The position numbers were made by a program, and so were the translations under genes. The notes beneath the pieces were generated by a model that did not search any database, was not told the DNA's origin, and saw nothing but the letters and a program-made list of their open reading frames with translations. A stretch of 64,000 bases of DNA, taken from NCBI RefSeq assembly GCF_033366695.1, contig NZ_JAOBTQ010000001.1, forward strand, positions 7,564,001 to 7,628,000, given 5' to 3'. The DNA is from Streptomyces sp. SCL15-4 (lineage in GTDB: Bacteria; Actinomycetota; Actinomycetes; Streptomycetales; Streptomycetaceae). The number at the start of each line of letters is the position of its first letter. Within the stretch, counting starts at the first letter, position 1. Below, in pieces: positions 16,810-25,481 of this stretch.

Positions 16810-17160
16810 CGCGCCGTGGCGAAGAGGCGGGCCGCCGGTCCGGTGCGTTCCGGCGGCGCGCCGGCCTTTGCACCCAGAGGTGCTCCACGTACGGCGTCGC
16901 GGGGCAGCGTGAACCAGTCCCGGTGCGCGGAGCCGGAGCGGGCCGGCCGGGGCCGAGAGCCAGCAGCGGCGGGCGTACGACGCCGTCGGCGCCCGGGCGC
17001 CGCGACGAAAGAGGCACCGGAGACGATCGCCTCCCGGGCCGGGTGCGCGTGCGGTCCGGGCGCGGGCCGGCGCCCCTCGGCGGCGACCGTCTCGAAGACG
17101 GCCTCCGGCGCACCGCCCACCCGTGCGGCGGCCCAGCCCTCCGGTTCCGTACCGACGGCG
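16810..17160. other. Unassigned DNA, possible junction or remnant before broken permeases
   Basis: The plus-strand frame entering the permease fragment shows no permease similarity here, so the first transporter has lost its N-terminal part. The minus strand is open across 16806-17234 with a protein-like composition (for example DWFTLPRDAVRG), and could be a remnant of a different gene. No family was recognised. The stretch looks like a deletion or rearrangement junction. Confidence 0.35.
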
Positions 17161-17427
17161 GCGAGCCGGGACCTGACGCCCATGGTGTTGCTGCCCCTGG
17201 TGCCGCCGTCCGTCGCCGCCGGCTCCGTCTTCACCTTCTCGCTCAGCCTCGGCGACTACATCACCGTGCAGATCGTGGGCGGCAAGACCCAGCTCATCGG
17301 CAACCTCGTGTACTCCCGCATCGATCTCGACCTGCCCATGGCCACCGCGCTCGGCACCGTGCCCGTCGCCGTGATCGTCCTGTATCTGCTGGCGATCCGC
17401 CGTACGGGCGCCCTCGACAGCCTCTAG
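17161..17427 (+). pseudogene. ABC polyamine-type permease, C-terminal fragment only
   Basis: About 89 residues resemble the last third of a PotB-type permease: LLPLVPPSVAAGSVFTFSLS, then LGDYITVQIVGG, LIGNLVYSRI and a final transmembrane helix. The upstream two-thirds, including the EAA loop and four membrane helices, are absent. The stop codon at 17425 is followed three bases later by the start of the partner permease, preserving the original operon spacing. Substrate-binding protein and ATPase genes are not in the window. Confidence 0.8.
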
Positions 17428-17429
17428 GA

Positions 17430-18253
17430 ATGAGCGCCATGCGTCTTGGCCGCACCGCGCGGATCGCCCTGCGGATCGGCGCCGGCCTCGGTTTCGCGGT
17501 GATCTACGTCCCGCTGCTGCTGGTCCTGCTCAACTCCCTGAACCCCGACCCAGCGCGGGCTGGCCGCCGCCGGGGCTGACCGGGCGGTGGTGGTCGGTGG
17601 CGGCGCACAACGTCGGTGTCCGGCAGGCGCTGTGGGTGTCGGTGAAGGCCGGGCTCGGGGCCACCGCCCTCGCGCTGGTGCTCGGCACACTCCTCGCCTT
17701 CGCGGTGGCCCGGCACCGCTTCTTCGGCCGGGACACGGTGTCGTTCCTGGTGGTGCTGCCGATCGCGCTGCCCGGCATCGTCACGGGCATCGCGCTGAAC
17801 TCGGCCTTCGGCACGGTGCTGGAGCCGCTCGGCGTGGGCCTCGGGCTGTTCACCGTGATCGTCGGTCATGCCACGTTCTGCGTCGTCGTGGTCTTCAACA
17901 ACGTGGTGGCCCGGCTGCGCCGCACGGCCGGCTCGTACGAGGAGGCGGCCGAGGACCTCGGCGCGACCGGCTTGCGCGCCTTCGCGGACGTCACGTTCCC
18001 GCTCGTGCGCTCCTCGCTGCTGGCCGGCGCCCTGCTCGCCTTCGCGCTGTCCTTCGACGAGGTCGTGGTCACCACGTTCACCGCGGGCCCGGGTGTCCAG
18101 ACCCTCCCGCTGTGGATCTTCGACAACATGGCCCGGCCACGGCAGGCACCGGTGGTGAACGTCGTGGCCGCGGTCCTCGTCCTGCTGTCGGTGATCCCGG
18201 TCTACGTCGCCCAGCGGCTGTCCGCGGACACGGCCACGTCGAGCCGCGTATAG
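17430..18253 (+). pseudogene. ABC polyamine-type permease interrupted by a frameshift
   Basis: The ATG at 17430 opens a PotC-like N terminus (RIGAGLGFAVIYVPLLLVLLNSLN), but the frame ends in TGA at 17579. The expected continuation, WPPPGLTGRWWSVAAHNVGVRQAL, is found in the +2 frame from about 17553 and runs with full family features to 18253: EEAAEDLGATGLRAFADVTFPL (the EAA loop that docks the ATPase) and FALSFDEVVVTTF. The shift lies near 17545-17555 and equals loss of one base or gain of two. With its partner truncated, the transporter is surely defunct, unless the assembly has an error here. Confidence 0.85.
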
Positions 18254-18415
18254 CCGGAAGACGCCCGGCGGCCCGCCGCCTCCGCCGCCCGGATGTTATG
18301 AGCGAGCGGCGGCATGTGCTATGTCACACACCATTGTCGGGTCCGGTGCGCGCTGAGACAGTGCCTGACACGCCTCGACCCCACAGAGGCGCGTCCCCTT
18401 CGTGGAGGAATCCCG

Positions 18416-20350
18416 ATGCGCCCTCGCTTCGCGCTGCCCGCACGCGTGCCCACCGGCACCACGGGCCGCATCGCCGCCGCCGTCGCCGTCTGCGTCACCC
18501 TGGCCGGCCTGCCGGCCGCGCCCGCGCAGGCGGCGCCCAGGCCGCCCGCCGCGCCCCGCGCACACCTGCCCGCGCCGTCACCGGCCGCCGCGTCCGCCGC
18601 CGCCACCGAGCGTCCCGCGACCCGGCCCGGACGGCTCAGTCCGGCCCAACTCCCGCCCAGGCAACCACGGTCCGGCCGCCAGGACGGTCGCGCGGTGAAA
18701 GCCGGCTCCTGCACCCCGGCCGACTTCGGGTCCCGTACCGGCGCCGCCCTCGTCGCCCACGTCAAGGCCGCCACCCCGGCCTGTGTCAACACCCTCTTCG
18801 CGGTCACCGGCGGCGACGCGCGGGCCGTCTTCCGGCAGGCCCAGATGCTGACCGTGGCGCACGCGTTCACCGGCACCGCCGGGCAGTACCGCGGCGACAA
18901 CTCCGGCGGCCTGCTGCAACTGGTCCTCTTCCTGCGCGCCGGCTACTACGTGCAGTTCAACCACCCGCAGGACGCGGGCACGTACACCTCCCGGCTCACC
19001 ACCGCCGTCACCGGCGGCCTGGACACCTTCTTCGCCCGCCCGCACTCCCGCGATGTCACGGCGGCCAACGGCGACATGCTCGGCGAGAGCGTCATCCTCA
19101 CCGACAGCGCCGACCAGCAGGGCCGCTATCTGGACGTCTACCGGCGGCTGCTCGACGACTACGACGGTTCCTACGACGCCGTCGACAGCATGGTCAGGGC
19201 CGTCAACGACGTCCACACCCCGCTGTGGCGCGGCAACTGGAACCCGGCGTACGTGCGGGCGGTACGGGCCGACCCGAGGATCACCGGCGCCTTGTACGAC
19301 TTCGCGCTGGCGCACACCGGCCTGCTCGGCACGGACCTGGCCTTCCTGGACTCCAACGCCGGGATGAACCTGGCCCGTTACGCCGAACATCCCGAACTCC
19401 AAGACACCGTCCGGCCGTTGGCCAAGGACCTGCTGGACCGAACCGCGATCACCGGGCCCACGGCCGCGCTGTGGGTGGCCGTCGCCACCCAGGCCGCCGC
19501 CCACGACGGCGCGCACTGCGGGTACTACGGCGTCTGCGACCTGCCGGCCCGGCTCGACAGGGCCGTCCTGCCGGTCACCCGCCACTGCGACGCGAACATC
19601 ACCGTCCGCGCCCAGGCGCTGACCGCCGCCGACCTCGACGCCGCCTGCGCGAGCGTGCTCCGCCAGGACGCCTGGTTCCGTTCGGTGGTGGGGGCCGGCG
19701 GACCGATACCCGGCCAGTACGCCACCAGCCTCCGCCTGGTGGTGTTCGCCGGCCGCGCCGACTACCAGACCTACGCCGGCGCGATGTACGGCATCAGCAC
19801 CGACAACGGCGGCATGACCCTGGGCGGCGACCCGTCCGACCCGGCCAACCAGCCCGTGTCGATCATGTACCAGAAGGACCACGACGACGGCTTCCCGGCC
19901 CGGATCTGGAACCTGAACCACGAGTACACGCACTTCCTGGACGCCCGTGACGACATGAAGGGCGACTTCGGCCGGCAGACCTCGGTGCCGGACGTGTGGT
20001 GGATCGAGGGCATCGCCGAGTACGTGTCCTACGGCTACCGCGGGCTCACCGACGGCCAGGCGGTCCAGGAGGCCGGCCGGCACACGTACCGGCTGAGCAC
20101 GCTGTTCGAGAGCACCTACGACAACAGCGATGTGACCCGCACCTATCCGTGGGGCCATCTCGCCGTGCGCTACATGGTCGAACGTCATCCCGACGACGTG
20201 CGGCGCATGCTCGACCGCTTCCGCGCCGGTGACTACGCCGGCGGGTACGCCGTCTACCACGACGGCATCGGCACCCGCTACGACGCCGACTTCGACCAGT
20301 GGCTCACGGCGTGCGCCGCGGGCGCCTGCGCCGGACCGGCCGGGACCTGA
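18416..20350 (+). CDS. Secreted M9-family collagenase-like metalloprotease
   Basis: 644 residues with a Sec signal peptide (to about residue 41, APAQA-APR) and a Pro/Ala-rich pro-region. The activator part around CTPADFGSRTGAALVAHV matches the M9N domain, and the catalytic part has HEYTH at 502-506 followed by WWIEGIAEYVSY, whose Glu is the third zinc ligand of gluzincins. Compared with Streptomyces collagenases that carry PKD and PPC domains for collagen binding, this protein stops soon after the catalytic domain. GGAGGAA precedes the ATG by six bases. It converges on the GAPDH gene across a strong hairpin. Confidence 0.9.
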   Translation: MRPRFALPARVPTGTTGRIAAAVAVCVTLAGLPAAPAQAAPRPPAAPRAHLPAPSPAAASAAATERPATRPGRLSPAQLPPRQPRSGRQDGRAVKAGSCTPADFGSRTGAALVAHVKAATPACVNTLFAVTGGDARAVFRQAQMLTVAHAFTGTAGQYRGDNSGGLLQLVLFLRAGYYVQFNHPQDAGTYTSRLTTAVTGGLDTFFARPHSRDVTAANGDMLGESVILTDSADQQGRYLDVYRRLLDDYDGSYDAVDSMVRAVNDVHTPLWRGNWNPAYVRAVRADPRITGALYDFALAHTGLLGTDLAFLDSNAGMNLARYAEHPELQDTVRPLAKDLLDRTAITGPTAALWVAVATQAAAHDGAHCGYYGVCDLPARLDRAVLPVTRHCDANITVRAQALTAADLDAACASVLRQDAWFRSVVGAGGPIPGQYATSLRLVVFAGRADYQTYAGAMYGISTDNGGMTLGGDPSDPANQPVSIMYQKDHDDGFPARIWNLNHEYTHFLDARDDMKGDFGRQTSVPDVWWIEGIAEYVSYGYRGLTDGQAVQEAGRHTYRLSTLFESTYDNSDVTRTYPWGHLAVRYMVERHPDDVRRMLDRFRAGDYAGGYAVYHDGIGTRYDADFDQWLTACAAGACAGPAGT

Positions 20351-20368
20351 CCGCACCCGGCAACGGAG

Positions 20369-20404
20369 ACGGCCGCCGCTCGGAGACCCCCGGTCGGCGG
20401 CCGT
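20369..20404. terminator. Bidirectional hairpin between collagenase and GAPDH genes
   Basis: ACGGCCGCCG (20369-20378) pairs perfectly with CGGCGGCCGT (20395-20404) around a 16-base loop, midway between the convergent stop codons. Confidence 0.65.
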
Positions 20405-20430
20405 ACGTCGCGTACGCGGTGCGGGCGCGG

Positions 20431-21876
20431 TCAGACCGCGGTCGCCGGGTACGTCGGGTACTCCACGCCCGACACGTGCTGGACGACGCGGACGACCTGG
20501 CAGGAGTAGCCGAACTCGTTGTCGTACCAGAGGTAGAGGATCGCGTTGTCGCCGTCGACCTTGAGGGCGCCGGCGTCCACGATCGAGGCGTGGCGGGAGC
20601 CGATGAAGTCGCTGGAGACCGCGTCGGGCGCCGTGATGAAGTCGATCTGACGCTTGAGCGGCGAGGTCAGCGACACCTCGCGCAGGTAGTCGTGGACCTC
20701 CTCGCGGGTGGTCTCGCGGGCCAGCTGGAGGTTGAGGATCGCGATCGAGACGTCCGGCACCGGGACGCGGATCGAGCTGCCGCTGATCTTCGCCTTCAGG
20801 TCGGGCAGGGCCTTGGCGACGGCGGAGGCGGCACCGGTCTCGGTGATGACCATGTTCAGCGCCGCGGAGCGGCCACGGCGGTCAGACTTGTGGTAATTGT
20901 CCAGCAGGTTCTGGTCGTTGGTGAACGAGTGGACGGTCTCCACATGGCCGCGCAGCACACCGTACTCGTCGTCCATCGCCTTCAGCGGCGGGACGATCGC
21001 GTTGGTGGTGCAGGAGGCGCAGGACAGGATGCGTTCCTCCGGCTTGACCGTGTCGTGGTTGACGCCGTGCACGATGTTGGGCACGTCGCCCTTGCCCGGC
21101 GCGGTGAGCACGACCTTCTCGATGCCGGGGCGCAGGTGCCGGGACAGGCCCTCGCGGTCGCGCCACTTGCCGGTGTTGTCGATGAGGATGGCGTCGCGGA
21201 TGCCGTACTGGGTGTAGTCCACGGACGCCGGGTCGTCGGCGTGGATCACCTTGATGGCGTTGCCGTTGGCGACGATCGCGCTGTTGTCCTCGTCCACCGT
21301 GATGGTGCCCTGGAACTGGCCGTGGATGGAGTCGCGGCGCAGCAGCGAGGCGCGCTTGACGATGTCCTGGGGGCCGCCGCCGCGTACGACGATGGCGCGC
21401 AGCCGGAGGCCGTTGCCGGAGCCGGCCTTCTCGATCAGCAGGCGGGCCACGAGGCGGCCGATGCGGCCGAAGCCGTAGAGGACGACATCGCGCGGCTCGC
21501 GGCGCTCGATCTTGTTGGCCCCGGTGGCGCCCGCGACCGCCTCGGCGGTGAACTCCTGGACGCTCAGGCCGCGTTCGTCGGCCTTGTACATGGTGGCCAG
21601 CATGCCGAGGTCGATCTGGGACGGCCCGAGGTCGAGGGAGGTGAGGGCCTGGAGGAACGGCATCGTCTCGGTGACGGACAGCTCGGCGCCGGCGATCTGC
21701 CGGGCGAAGCGGTGCGTCTTCAGGATGCTGACCACCGACTTGTTCACCAGGGAGCGGCTGTGCAGCAGGACGGTCACGTCCCGCTCGCGGTGCAGCTTCC
21801 CGATGAGCGGGATCATCGACTCCGCGATCTCTTCGCGGATCTTCCAGTTGGTGAACGAGTCGTCGTTGACAGTCAC
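20431..21876 (-). CDS. gap: Glyceraldehyde-3-phosphate dehydrogenase, long (480-residue) type
   Basis: 481 residues. A 130-residue N-terminal extension (NWKIREEIAESMIPLIGKL onward) precedes the standard GAPDH fold, which has the NAD loop YGFGRIGR at 134-141, catalytic Cys289 in SCASCTTN, and WYDNEFGYSC near the C terminus. It would interconvert glyceraldehyde-3-phosphate and 1,3-bisphosphoglycerate; this extended form occurs beside a standard GAPDH in Streptomyces and other bacteria, and its special role is unclear (cofactor or anabolic direction). The extension is not a known separate domain. GTG start behind GAAAG; a TATCAT -10-like box lies upstream. Confidence 0.93.
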   Translation of the reverse strand: MTVNDDSFTNWKIREEIAESMIPLIGKLHRERDVTVLLHSRSLVNKSVVSILKTHRFARQIAGAELSVTETMPFLQALTSLDLGPSQIDLGMLATMYKADERGLSVQEFTAEAVAGATGANKIERREPRDVVLYGFGRIGRLVARLLIEKAGSGNGLRLRAIVVRGGGPQDIVKRASLLRRDSIHGQFQGTITVDEDNSAIVANGNAIKVIHADDPASVDYTQYGIRDAILIDNTGKWRDREGLSRHLRPGIEKVVLTAPGKGDVPNIVHGVNHDTVKPEERILSCASCTTNAIVPPLKAMDDEYGVLRGHVETVHSFTNDQNLLDNYHKSDRRGRSAALNMVITETGAASAVAKALPDLKAKISGSSIRVPVPDVSIAILNLQLARETTREEVHDYLREVSLTSPLKRQIDFITAPDAVSSDFIGSRHASIVDAGALKVDGDNAILYLWYDNEFGYSCQVVRVVQHVSGVEYPTYPATAV

Positions 21877-21978
21877 GGATCCATCTTTCGAGCTAGGCAG
21901 CGCTCATATGATAACCACACGGCTTTGGCGCGTTTATAGCCCCCTCCAGGCCACCTCGCCGGCACGCCGGCAGCGGTG

Positions 21979-23133
21979 TCACACGGGCTGTTCGCCTCGG
22001 TGTGTCCGGCGGTGGGCGACCAGACCCGCGACGGCCGTCAGCAGCGCGCTGACCCACACCGGGGAGCGGTGGCCGAATCCGCCGTCGAGCACGGCACCGC
22101 CCAGCACCGGACCGAGCGCGGCACCCACGTTCAGCGCCGAAGTCGCGAACGCGCCGCCGAGCGACGGCGCGTCGGCCGCCTCGTACAGCACCCGGGTGAC
22201 CAGCGTGGCGCCCACCCCGAAGGCCAGCAGGCCCAGCACCGGCACCAGCGCGACGGCCACCGCCGGCTGCCCGGCGGCCAGGGCCAGCGCGGTCCAGCCC
22301 GCGAGCAGCGCGGCGCCGGCCAGGGGCGGCACCGGCCGGACGCTCCGGTCCGCCAGCCGGCCCGCCGCCGTCACCCCCGCGAACGCCCCCGCGCCGAACA
22401 GCGCCAGCACCGCCGGCACCCAGCCCGGGCCGAGTCCGCACACCCGCGTCACCAGCGGCGCCAGGTAGGTGAACGTGCAGAAGGTGGCGCCGTTGACGAG
22501 CGCGGCCAGGCACAGCACCGACAGCAGCCGGGGCCGGCCCAGTGCCCGCAGCTCCGTGCCCGCGTCCGGTGCCGGGCACCCGGCCGCCGGGCCGCGCGGC
22601 ACCGACCGGGAGATCGCCGCCAGCGCCGGCGCGGACACCAGGGCCACCGCCCAGAACGCCGAGCGCCAGCCCAGGAGTTGACCCAGCACGGCACCCGCCG
22701 GCACTCCCGCCACACAGGCGAGCGTGGTGCCGCCGAGCAGGACGGCGGTGGCCCGGCCCTTGGCGTCCGGCGCGACCATGCCGGTCGCCGCCGTCAGGCC
22801 GACGGCGAGGAAACCGGCGTTGGCCAGCGCCGCGAGCACCCGGGTCGCGAGCAGGACCAAGAAGTCGGAGGTGAGCGCCCCGGCGACGTGCACGGCCAGG
22901 AACACCCCGAGGAACACCAGCAGCGACGGCCGGCTCGGCCGCCGCCGGGCGAGCAGCGCCGCCGCCGGCGCGCCCACGACCATGCCGACGGCGAAGGCGG
23001 ACGTGAGCGTGCCCGCCGTGGACACCGAGACCCCGAGGTCGCGGGCGATGTCCGGCACCAGGCCGGCCAGCATGAACTCGGACGTGCCCTGGGCGAAGAC
23101 CGCCAGCCCGAGCAGATAGAGAGCGAAAGGCAT
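21979..23133 (-). CDS. Cmx/CmrA-type chloramphenicol efflux MFS transporter
   Basis: 384 residues with 12 predicted membrane helices. The N terminus MPFALYLLGLAVFAQGTSEFM and the following LVPDIARDLGVS are distinctive of the Cmx/CmrA drug:proton antiporters, and GTLTSAFAVGMVVGAPAAALLARRRPSR is the MFS motif A region. It should export chloramphenicol or related phenicols, though substrate range is not readable. ATG at 23133 has GGAG five bases upstream. The gene is preceded by about 280 bases of leader containing a nine-codon ORF and a hairpin with a U tract, suggesting induction by ribosome stalling. Confidence 0.9.
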   Translation of the reverse strand: MPFALYLLGLAVFAQGTSEFMLAGLVPDIARDLGVSVSTAGTLTSAFAVGMVVGAPAAALLARRRPSRPSLLVFLGVFLAVHVAGALTSDFLVLLATRVLAALANAGFLAVGLTAATGMVAPDAKGRATAVLLGGTTLACVAGVPAGAVLGQLLGWRSAFWAVALVSAPALAAISRSVPRGPAAGCPAPDAGTELRALGRPRLLSVLCLAALVNGATFCTFTYLAPLVTRVCGLGPGWVPAVLALFGAGAFAGVTAAGRLADRSVRPVPPLAGAALLAGWTALALAAGQPAVAVALVPVLGLLAFGVGATLVTRVLYEAADAPSLGGAFATSALNVGAALGPVLGGAVLDGGFGHRSPVWVSALLTAVAGLVAHRRTHRGEQPV

Positions 23134-23395
23134 CAAGACTCCACACACCGTGTCGCGGACGGGTAGCGAGCACGCGGAGCCGCGACGGTCACGACCGGTG
23201 GGTGTGGTCCTGGAGCGGACGGACGGCCGGGCGCGCGGGGCAACGCGTGCGGGCCCGGCCGGCACCGCCGCCCGCACGAGGGCGACGCGTCACACGGACG
23301 AGTGAGGAGGCACAGCAGAAGAAGCGGAAGAGAGGTGCGTGCCGGTCCGGAACCCGGAGGACGGCAGCCCGGTGATGGCGTGCGAACGACGAAAA

Positions 23396-23415
23396 GCCAC
23401 CGGGCGGCCGGTGGC
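23396..23415 (-). terminator. Attenuator hairpin with U tract ahead of the efflux gene
   Basis: On the minus strand GCCACCGG-CCGC-CCGGTGGC is followed directly by TTTTCGTCGTT, a true intrinsic terminator pattern that is rare in this GC-rich DNA. It starts at the stop codon of the small leader ORF, so a ribosome stalled there would cover the 5' arm and prevent folding. It lies 262 bases upstream of the efflux gene. Confidence 0.65.
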
Positions 23416-23444
23416 TAGCGTCTGGATGCCTCGGGGCTGGACAT
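23415..23444 (-). CDS. Putative regulatory leader peptide MSSPEASRR
   Basis: ATG at 23444 opens nine codons ending in TAG that overlaps the first base of the terminator stem. A GTG three codons earlier (23453) would give VRDMSSPEASRR. There is little ribosome binding site, and a TTAGCG -10-like box ends about ten bases before the ATG, so the mRNA may be leaderless. An A5 run lies near the expected -35 zone, as in WhiB7/WblC-type promoters. Translation and inducibility are inference from the arrangement. Confidence 0.5.
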   Translation of the reverse strand: MSSPEASRR

Positions 23445-23466
23445 GTCCCGCACGCTAACGCGCGGC

Positions 23467-23510
23467 CCCGGGCGCGCGCCACCGGTTTTTCGCGGCGGCG
23501 CGCGCCCGGG
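23467..23510. terminator. Perfect 14-bp hairpin after the small secreted protein gene
   Basis: CCCGGGCGCGCGCC and GGCGCGCGCCCGGG form a perfect stem around a 16-base loop. It is 69 bases beyond the 23580 stop codon on the minus strand and insulates the efflux leader from that gene. Confidence 0.65.
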
Positions 23511-23579
23511 TGTGCGCGCAGGCGGTCAGGTGTGCGGGAGCGTGCGCTCCCGGTGCCGGACGGTGCCGGACGGTGCGGG

Positions 23580-23897
23580 TCAGCGCGGGTTGAAGACGAC
23601 GCTGGCGAAGCGGGCGCCGGCGGGCGCCGCTTTGCCGGGAGCGAGCCGCGTCGCCGTTCCCTTGCACCGCTTCTGCGTGTAGACCACGAGCGGCTTCTTC
23701 GTCCCGTTGCGGGCGCCGCGCGCCTCCTGGGCCATGTCGAAGCACTTGCGGTCCGGCGGGTTCTGGATGCCGTACGCCTTGCCCTCGGGCCCGATCCACG
23801 CGAACGTGCCGTCGGCGGCGAGCGCGGAGCCCGTGGCGGTCAGGACGAGGGCGAGAGTGCCGAGCACGGCGGCGAGCGGACGACGATACAGACGCAT
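23580..23897 (-). CDS. Small secreted protein of unknown function
   Basis: 105 residues with a Sec signal peptide (MRLYRRPLAAVLGTLALVL, cleavage after ALA near 28). The mature ~77 residues contain two cysteines (RKCFDMAQE and KRCKGTATRL) likely joined in a disulfide, and end in ARFASVVFNPR. The compact beta-rich pattern recalls small crystallin- or inhibitor-like secreted Streptomyces proteins, but no family is certain. AAGGG lies eight bases before the ATG; the upstream flank carries a 24-base direct repeat. Confidence 0.75.
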   Translation of the reverse strand: MRLYRRPLAAVLGTLALVLTATGSALAADGTFAWIGPEGKAYGIQNPPDRKCFDMAQEARGARNGTKKPLVVYTQKRCKGTATRLAPGKAAPAGARFASVVFNPR

Positions 23898-23938
23898 GGG
23901 ATGCCCTTCGGATACGTCGGGGTCGGAAGACGGGGAGC

Positions 23939-23986
23939 GCGGAACGGGGCCGCCTCCGTGACGCGGAACGGGGCCGCTTCGGTAAT
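23939..23986. repeat. Imperfect 24-bp direct repeat upstream of the small secreted protein
   Basis: GCGGAACGGGGCCGCCTCCGTGAC (23939-23962) is followed at once by a copy with five changes at its end (23963-23986). It falls 42-89 bases upstream of the start at 23897, in the promoter region, and might hold tandem regulator sites. Confidence 0.6.
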
Positions 23987-24151
23987 CTCCCACTCCCGCC
24001 CGGCCCGCCCCCGGGGCCGACACGGGCACGTCCACCGTTCGGGTGACGGACGGGGACGGTCACGCGGAGACCGGCCGGTGTGCTCCGCCGGGGCCGTGCG
24101 AAGGCGCGGAAACGGGGTAGACGAGGGGACGCCCGAAGAAAGGACCGTCTC

Positions 24152-24472
24152 ATGACGACCTACGTGATCAGCGTCCCCGGCACCTTCACCACCGGGATCG
24201 GGGCCGACGCCCGCACCCGGCTGGTCAGGGCGCTCCGGCCCGCCGATCCGCACGGCACCCGTATGGGCAACGCCGAGGACCTGGACGTGCTCAGCGTCAA
24301 CGACGACAACACCTTCACCCTGCGCCTGACCGTCGACGCGGACACCCGTCCGCACGCCGAGGAGGAGGCCCGGCGGCTCGCGGGCGACGCGCTCCGGGAC
24401 GCGGGACTGGACGAGCGGAACGCGCCGCTGGGGCCCGCGGTGGTCACCGGCATCGACTCCGAAATCCACTGA
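24152..24472 (+). CDS. Small protein of unknown function (106 residues)
   Basis: Begins MTTYVISVPGTFTTGI, no signal or membrane segment, and has alternating strand and helix patterns (TFTLRLTVDADTRP then EEEARRLAGDALRDAGLDE) suggesting a small alpha/beta fold. GAAAGGA is about nine bases upstream. Codon use is typical of the host. It stands alone before the SpoIIE phosphatase, with an AT-rich TAAAAT promoter-like box at about 24487 between them. I do not recognise the family. Confidence 0.7.
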   Translation: MTTYVISVPGTFTTGIGADARTRLVRALRPADPHGTRMGNAEDLDVLSVNDDNTFTLRLTVDADTRPHAEEEARRLAGDALRDAGLDERNAPLGPAVVTGIDSEIH

Positions 24473-24558
24473 TCAGTAGAAGTAGGTAAAATCTAGGCGT
24501 TTGCTGAAGATTCGGGCTACCGGCCCGCCGAGAGCCACCGCCCCGCCGGAAGTGATCG

Positions 24559-25389
24559 ATGCCCCGCAAGCGCACCATGGACGAAGGCGACGAGTTGCTC
24601 GCCCGGCTCGGTTCGCTCACCGCCCAGGCGCGCCGACGCGCTCAGCTCCAGCGCACCCAGGTCGAGCTGGCCATCGCCCTCCAGCGGGGCATGCTCCCGC
24701 GGGACCTGCCCGTCGCCCCCGGCGTCCATGTCGCGGTGCGGTACACGCCCGCCAACCTCGGCCTGAACGTGGGCGGCGACTGGTACGACGCCTTCACCAT
24801 GCCCGACGGACGGATCGGGCTGTCCATCGGCGACGTACAGGGCCACAACATCGAGGCCGCGGCCTTCATGGGCCAGGTCAGGGCGGGACTGCGGGCGCTC
24901 GCCTCGGTCACCGGGGATCCGGGCGAGCTGCTGGCCCGCACCAACGACCTGCTGCTCTCGCTGGGCAGTGAGCTGTTCGCCACCTGCACCTTCATGCGGC
25001 TGGACCCGGCCACCGGCGTGCTGGAGAGCGCGCGGGCCGGGCACATCCCGTTCGTGTGGGCCACGGCCGACGGGAAGTCCGGGGTCGTCGACGACGAGGG
25101 CGGGCCTCCGCTCGGCATCGAACGGGGCGTGGAGTTCCCCGTGACGCGGCACCGCCTCACCACCGGCGGGGTGTTCGTGCTGCTCACCGACGGTGTGGTG
25201 GAGGGACCCTCGCTGAACATCGAGGACGGCCTGGACCAGGTGGTACGGCTCGCGGGCATAGCCGCCGTCGCCGGGCTGGAGGCCCACGCGCTGGCGTCGG
25301 CCGTGATCAAGGGCGCGGAGAGCGTCGGACACGAGGACGACGCCGCCGTCCTGGTCGTGGGCCTCGACGGCCCCTGCACCCTCGCCTGA
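24559..25389 (+). CDS. SpoIIE/RsbU-type PP2C phosphatase, soluble
   Basis: 276 residues. A short N-terminal helix (coiled-coil-like, RRRAQLQRTQVELAIALQRGMLP) leads into the phosphatase domain with NVGGDWYDAF, SIGDVQGHNIEAA, FATCTFMRL, AGHIPFVW and LLTDGVVEGP, and ends DDAAVLVVGL. All the metal-binding aspartates are present. The LQRGMLP-type start of the domain is typical of RsbU/RsbP relatives that act on anti-anti-sigma factors. The MASE1 protein gene follows after 92 bases in the same direction, so the soluble phosphatase may receive its signal from that membrane partner. Confidence 0.9.
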   Translation: MPRKRTMDEGDELLARLGSLTAQARRRAQLQRTQVELAIALQRGMLPRDLPVAPGVHVAVRYTPANLGLNVGGDWYDAFTMPDGRIGLSIGDVQGHNIEAAAFMGQVRAGLRALASVTGDPGELLARTNDLLLSLGSELFATCTFMRLDPATGVLESARAGHIPFVWATADGKSGVVDDEGGPPLGIERGVEFPVTRHRLTTGGVFVLLTDGVVEGPSLNIEDGLDQVVRLAGIAAVAGLEAHALASAVIKGAESVGHEDDAAVLVVGLDGPCTLA

Positions 25390-25481
25390 CCGGCGGCCGG
25401 GTTCCGCGGCGGCCCGTCGTTCAGCCATAGGGCCGGACCGGACCGCGGCTCGCCTCGCCGAGATGCGCCCGGCGGTGTGAG

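Noticed and set aside
21893..23173. Alternative minus-strand frame over the efflux gene
   Set aside because: It is the out-of-frame shadow of the Cmx-type transporter; only the 23133 frame has membrane helices and family motifs.
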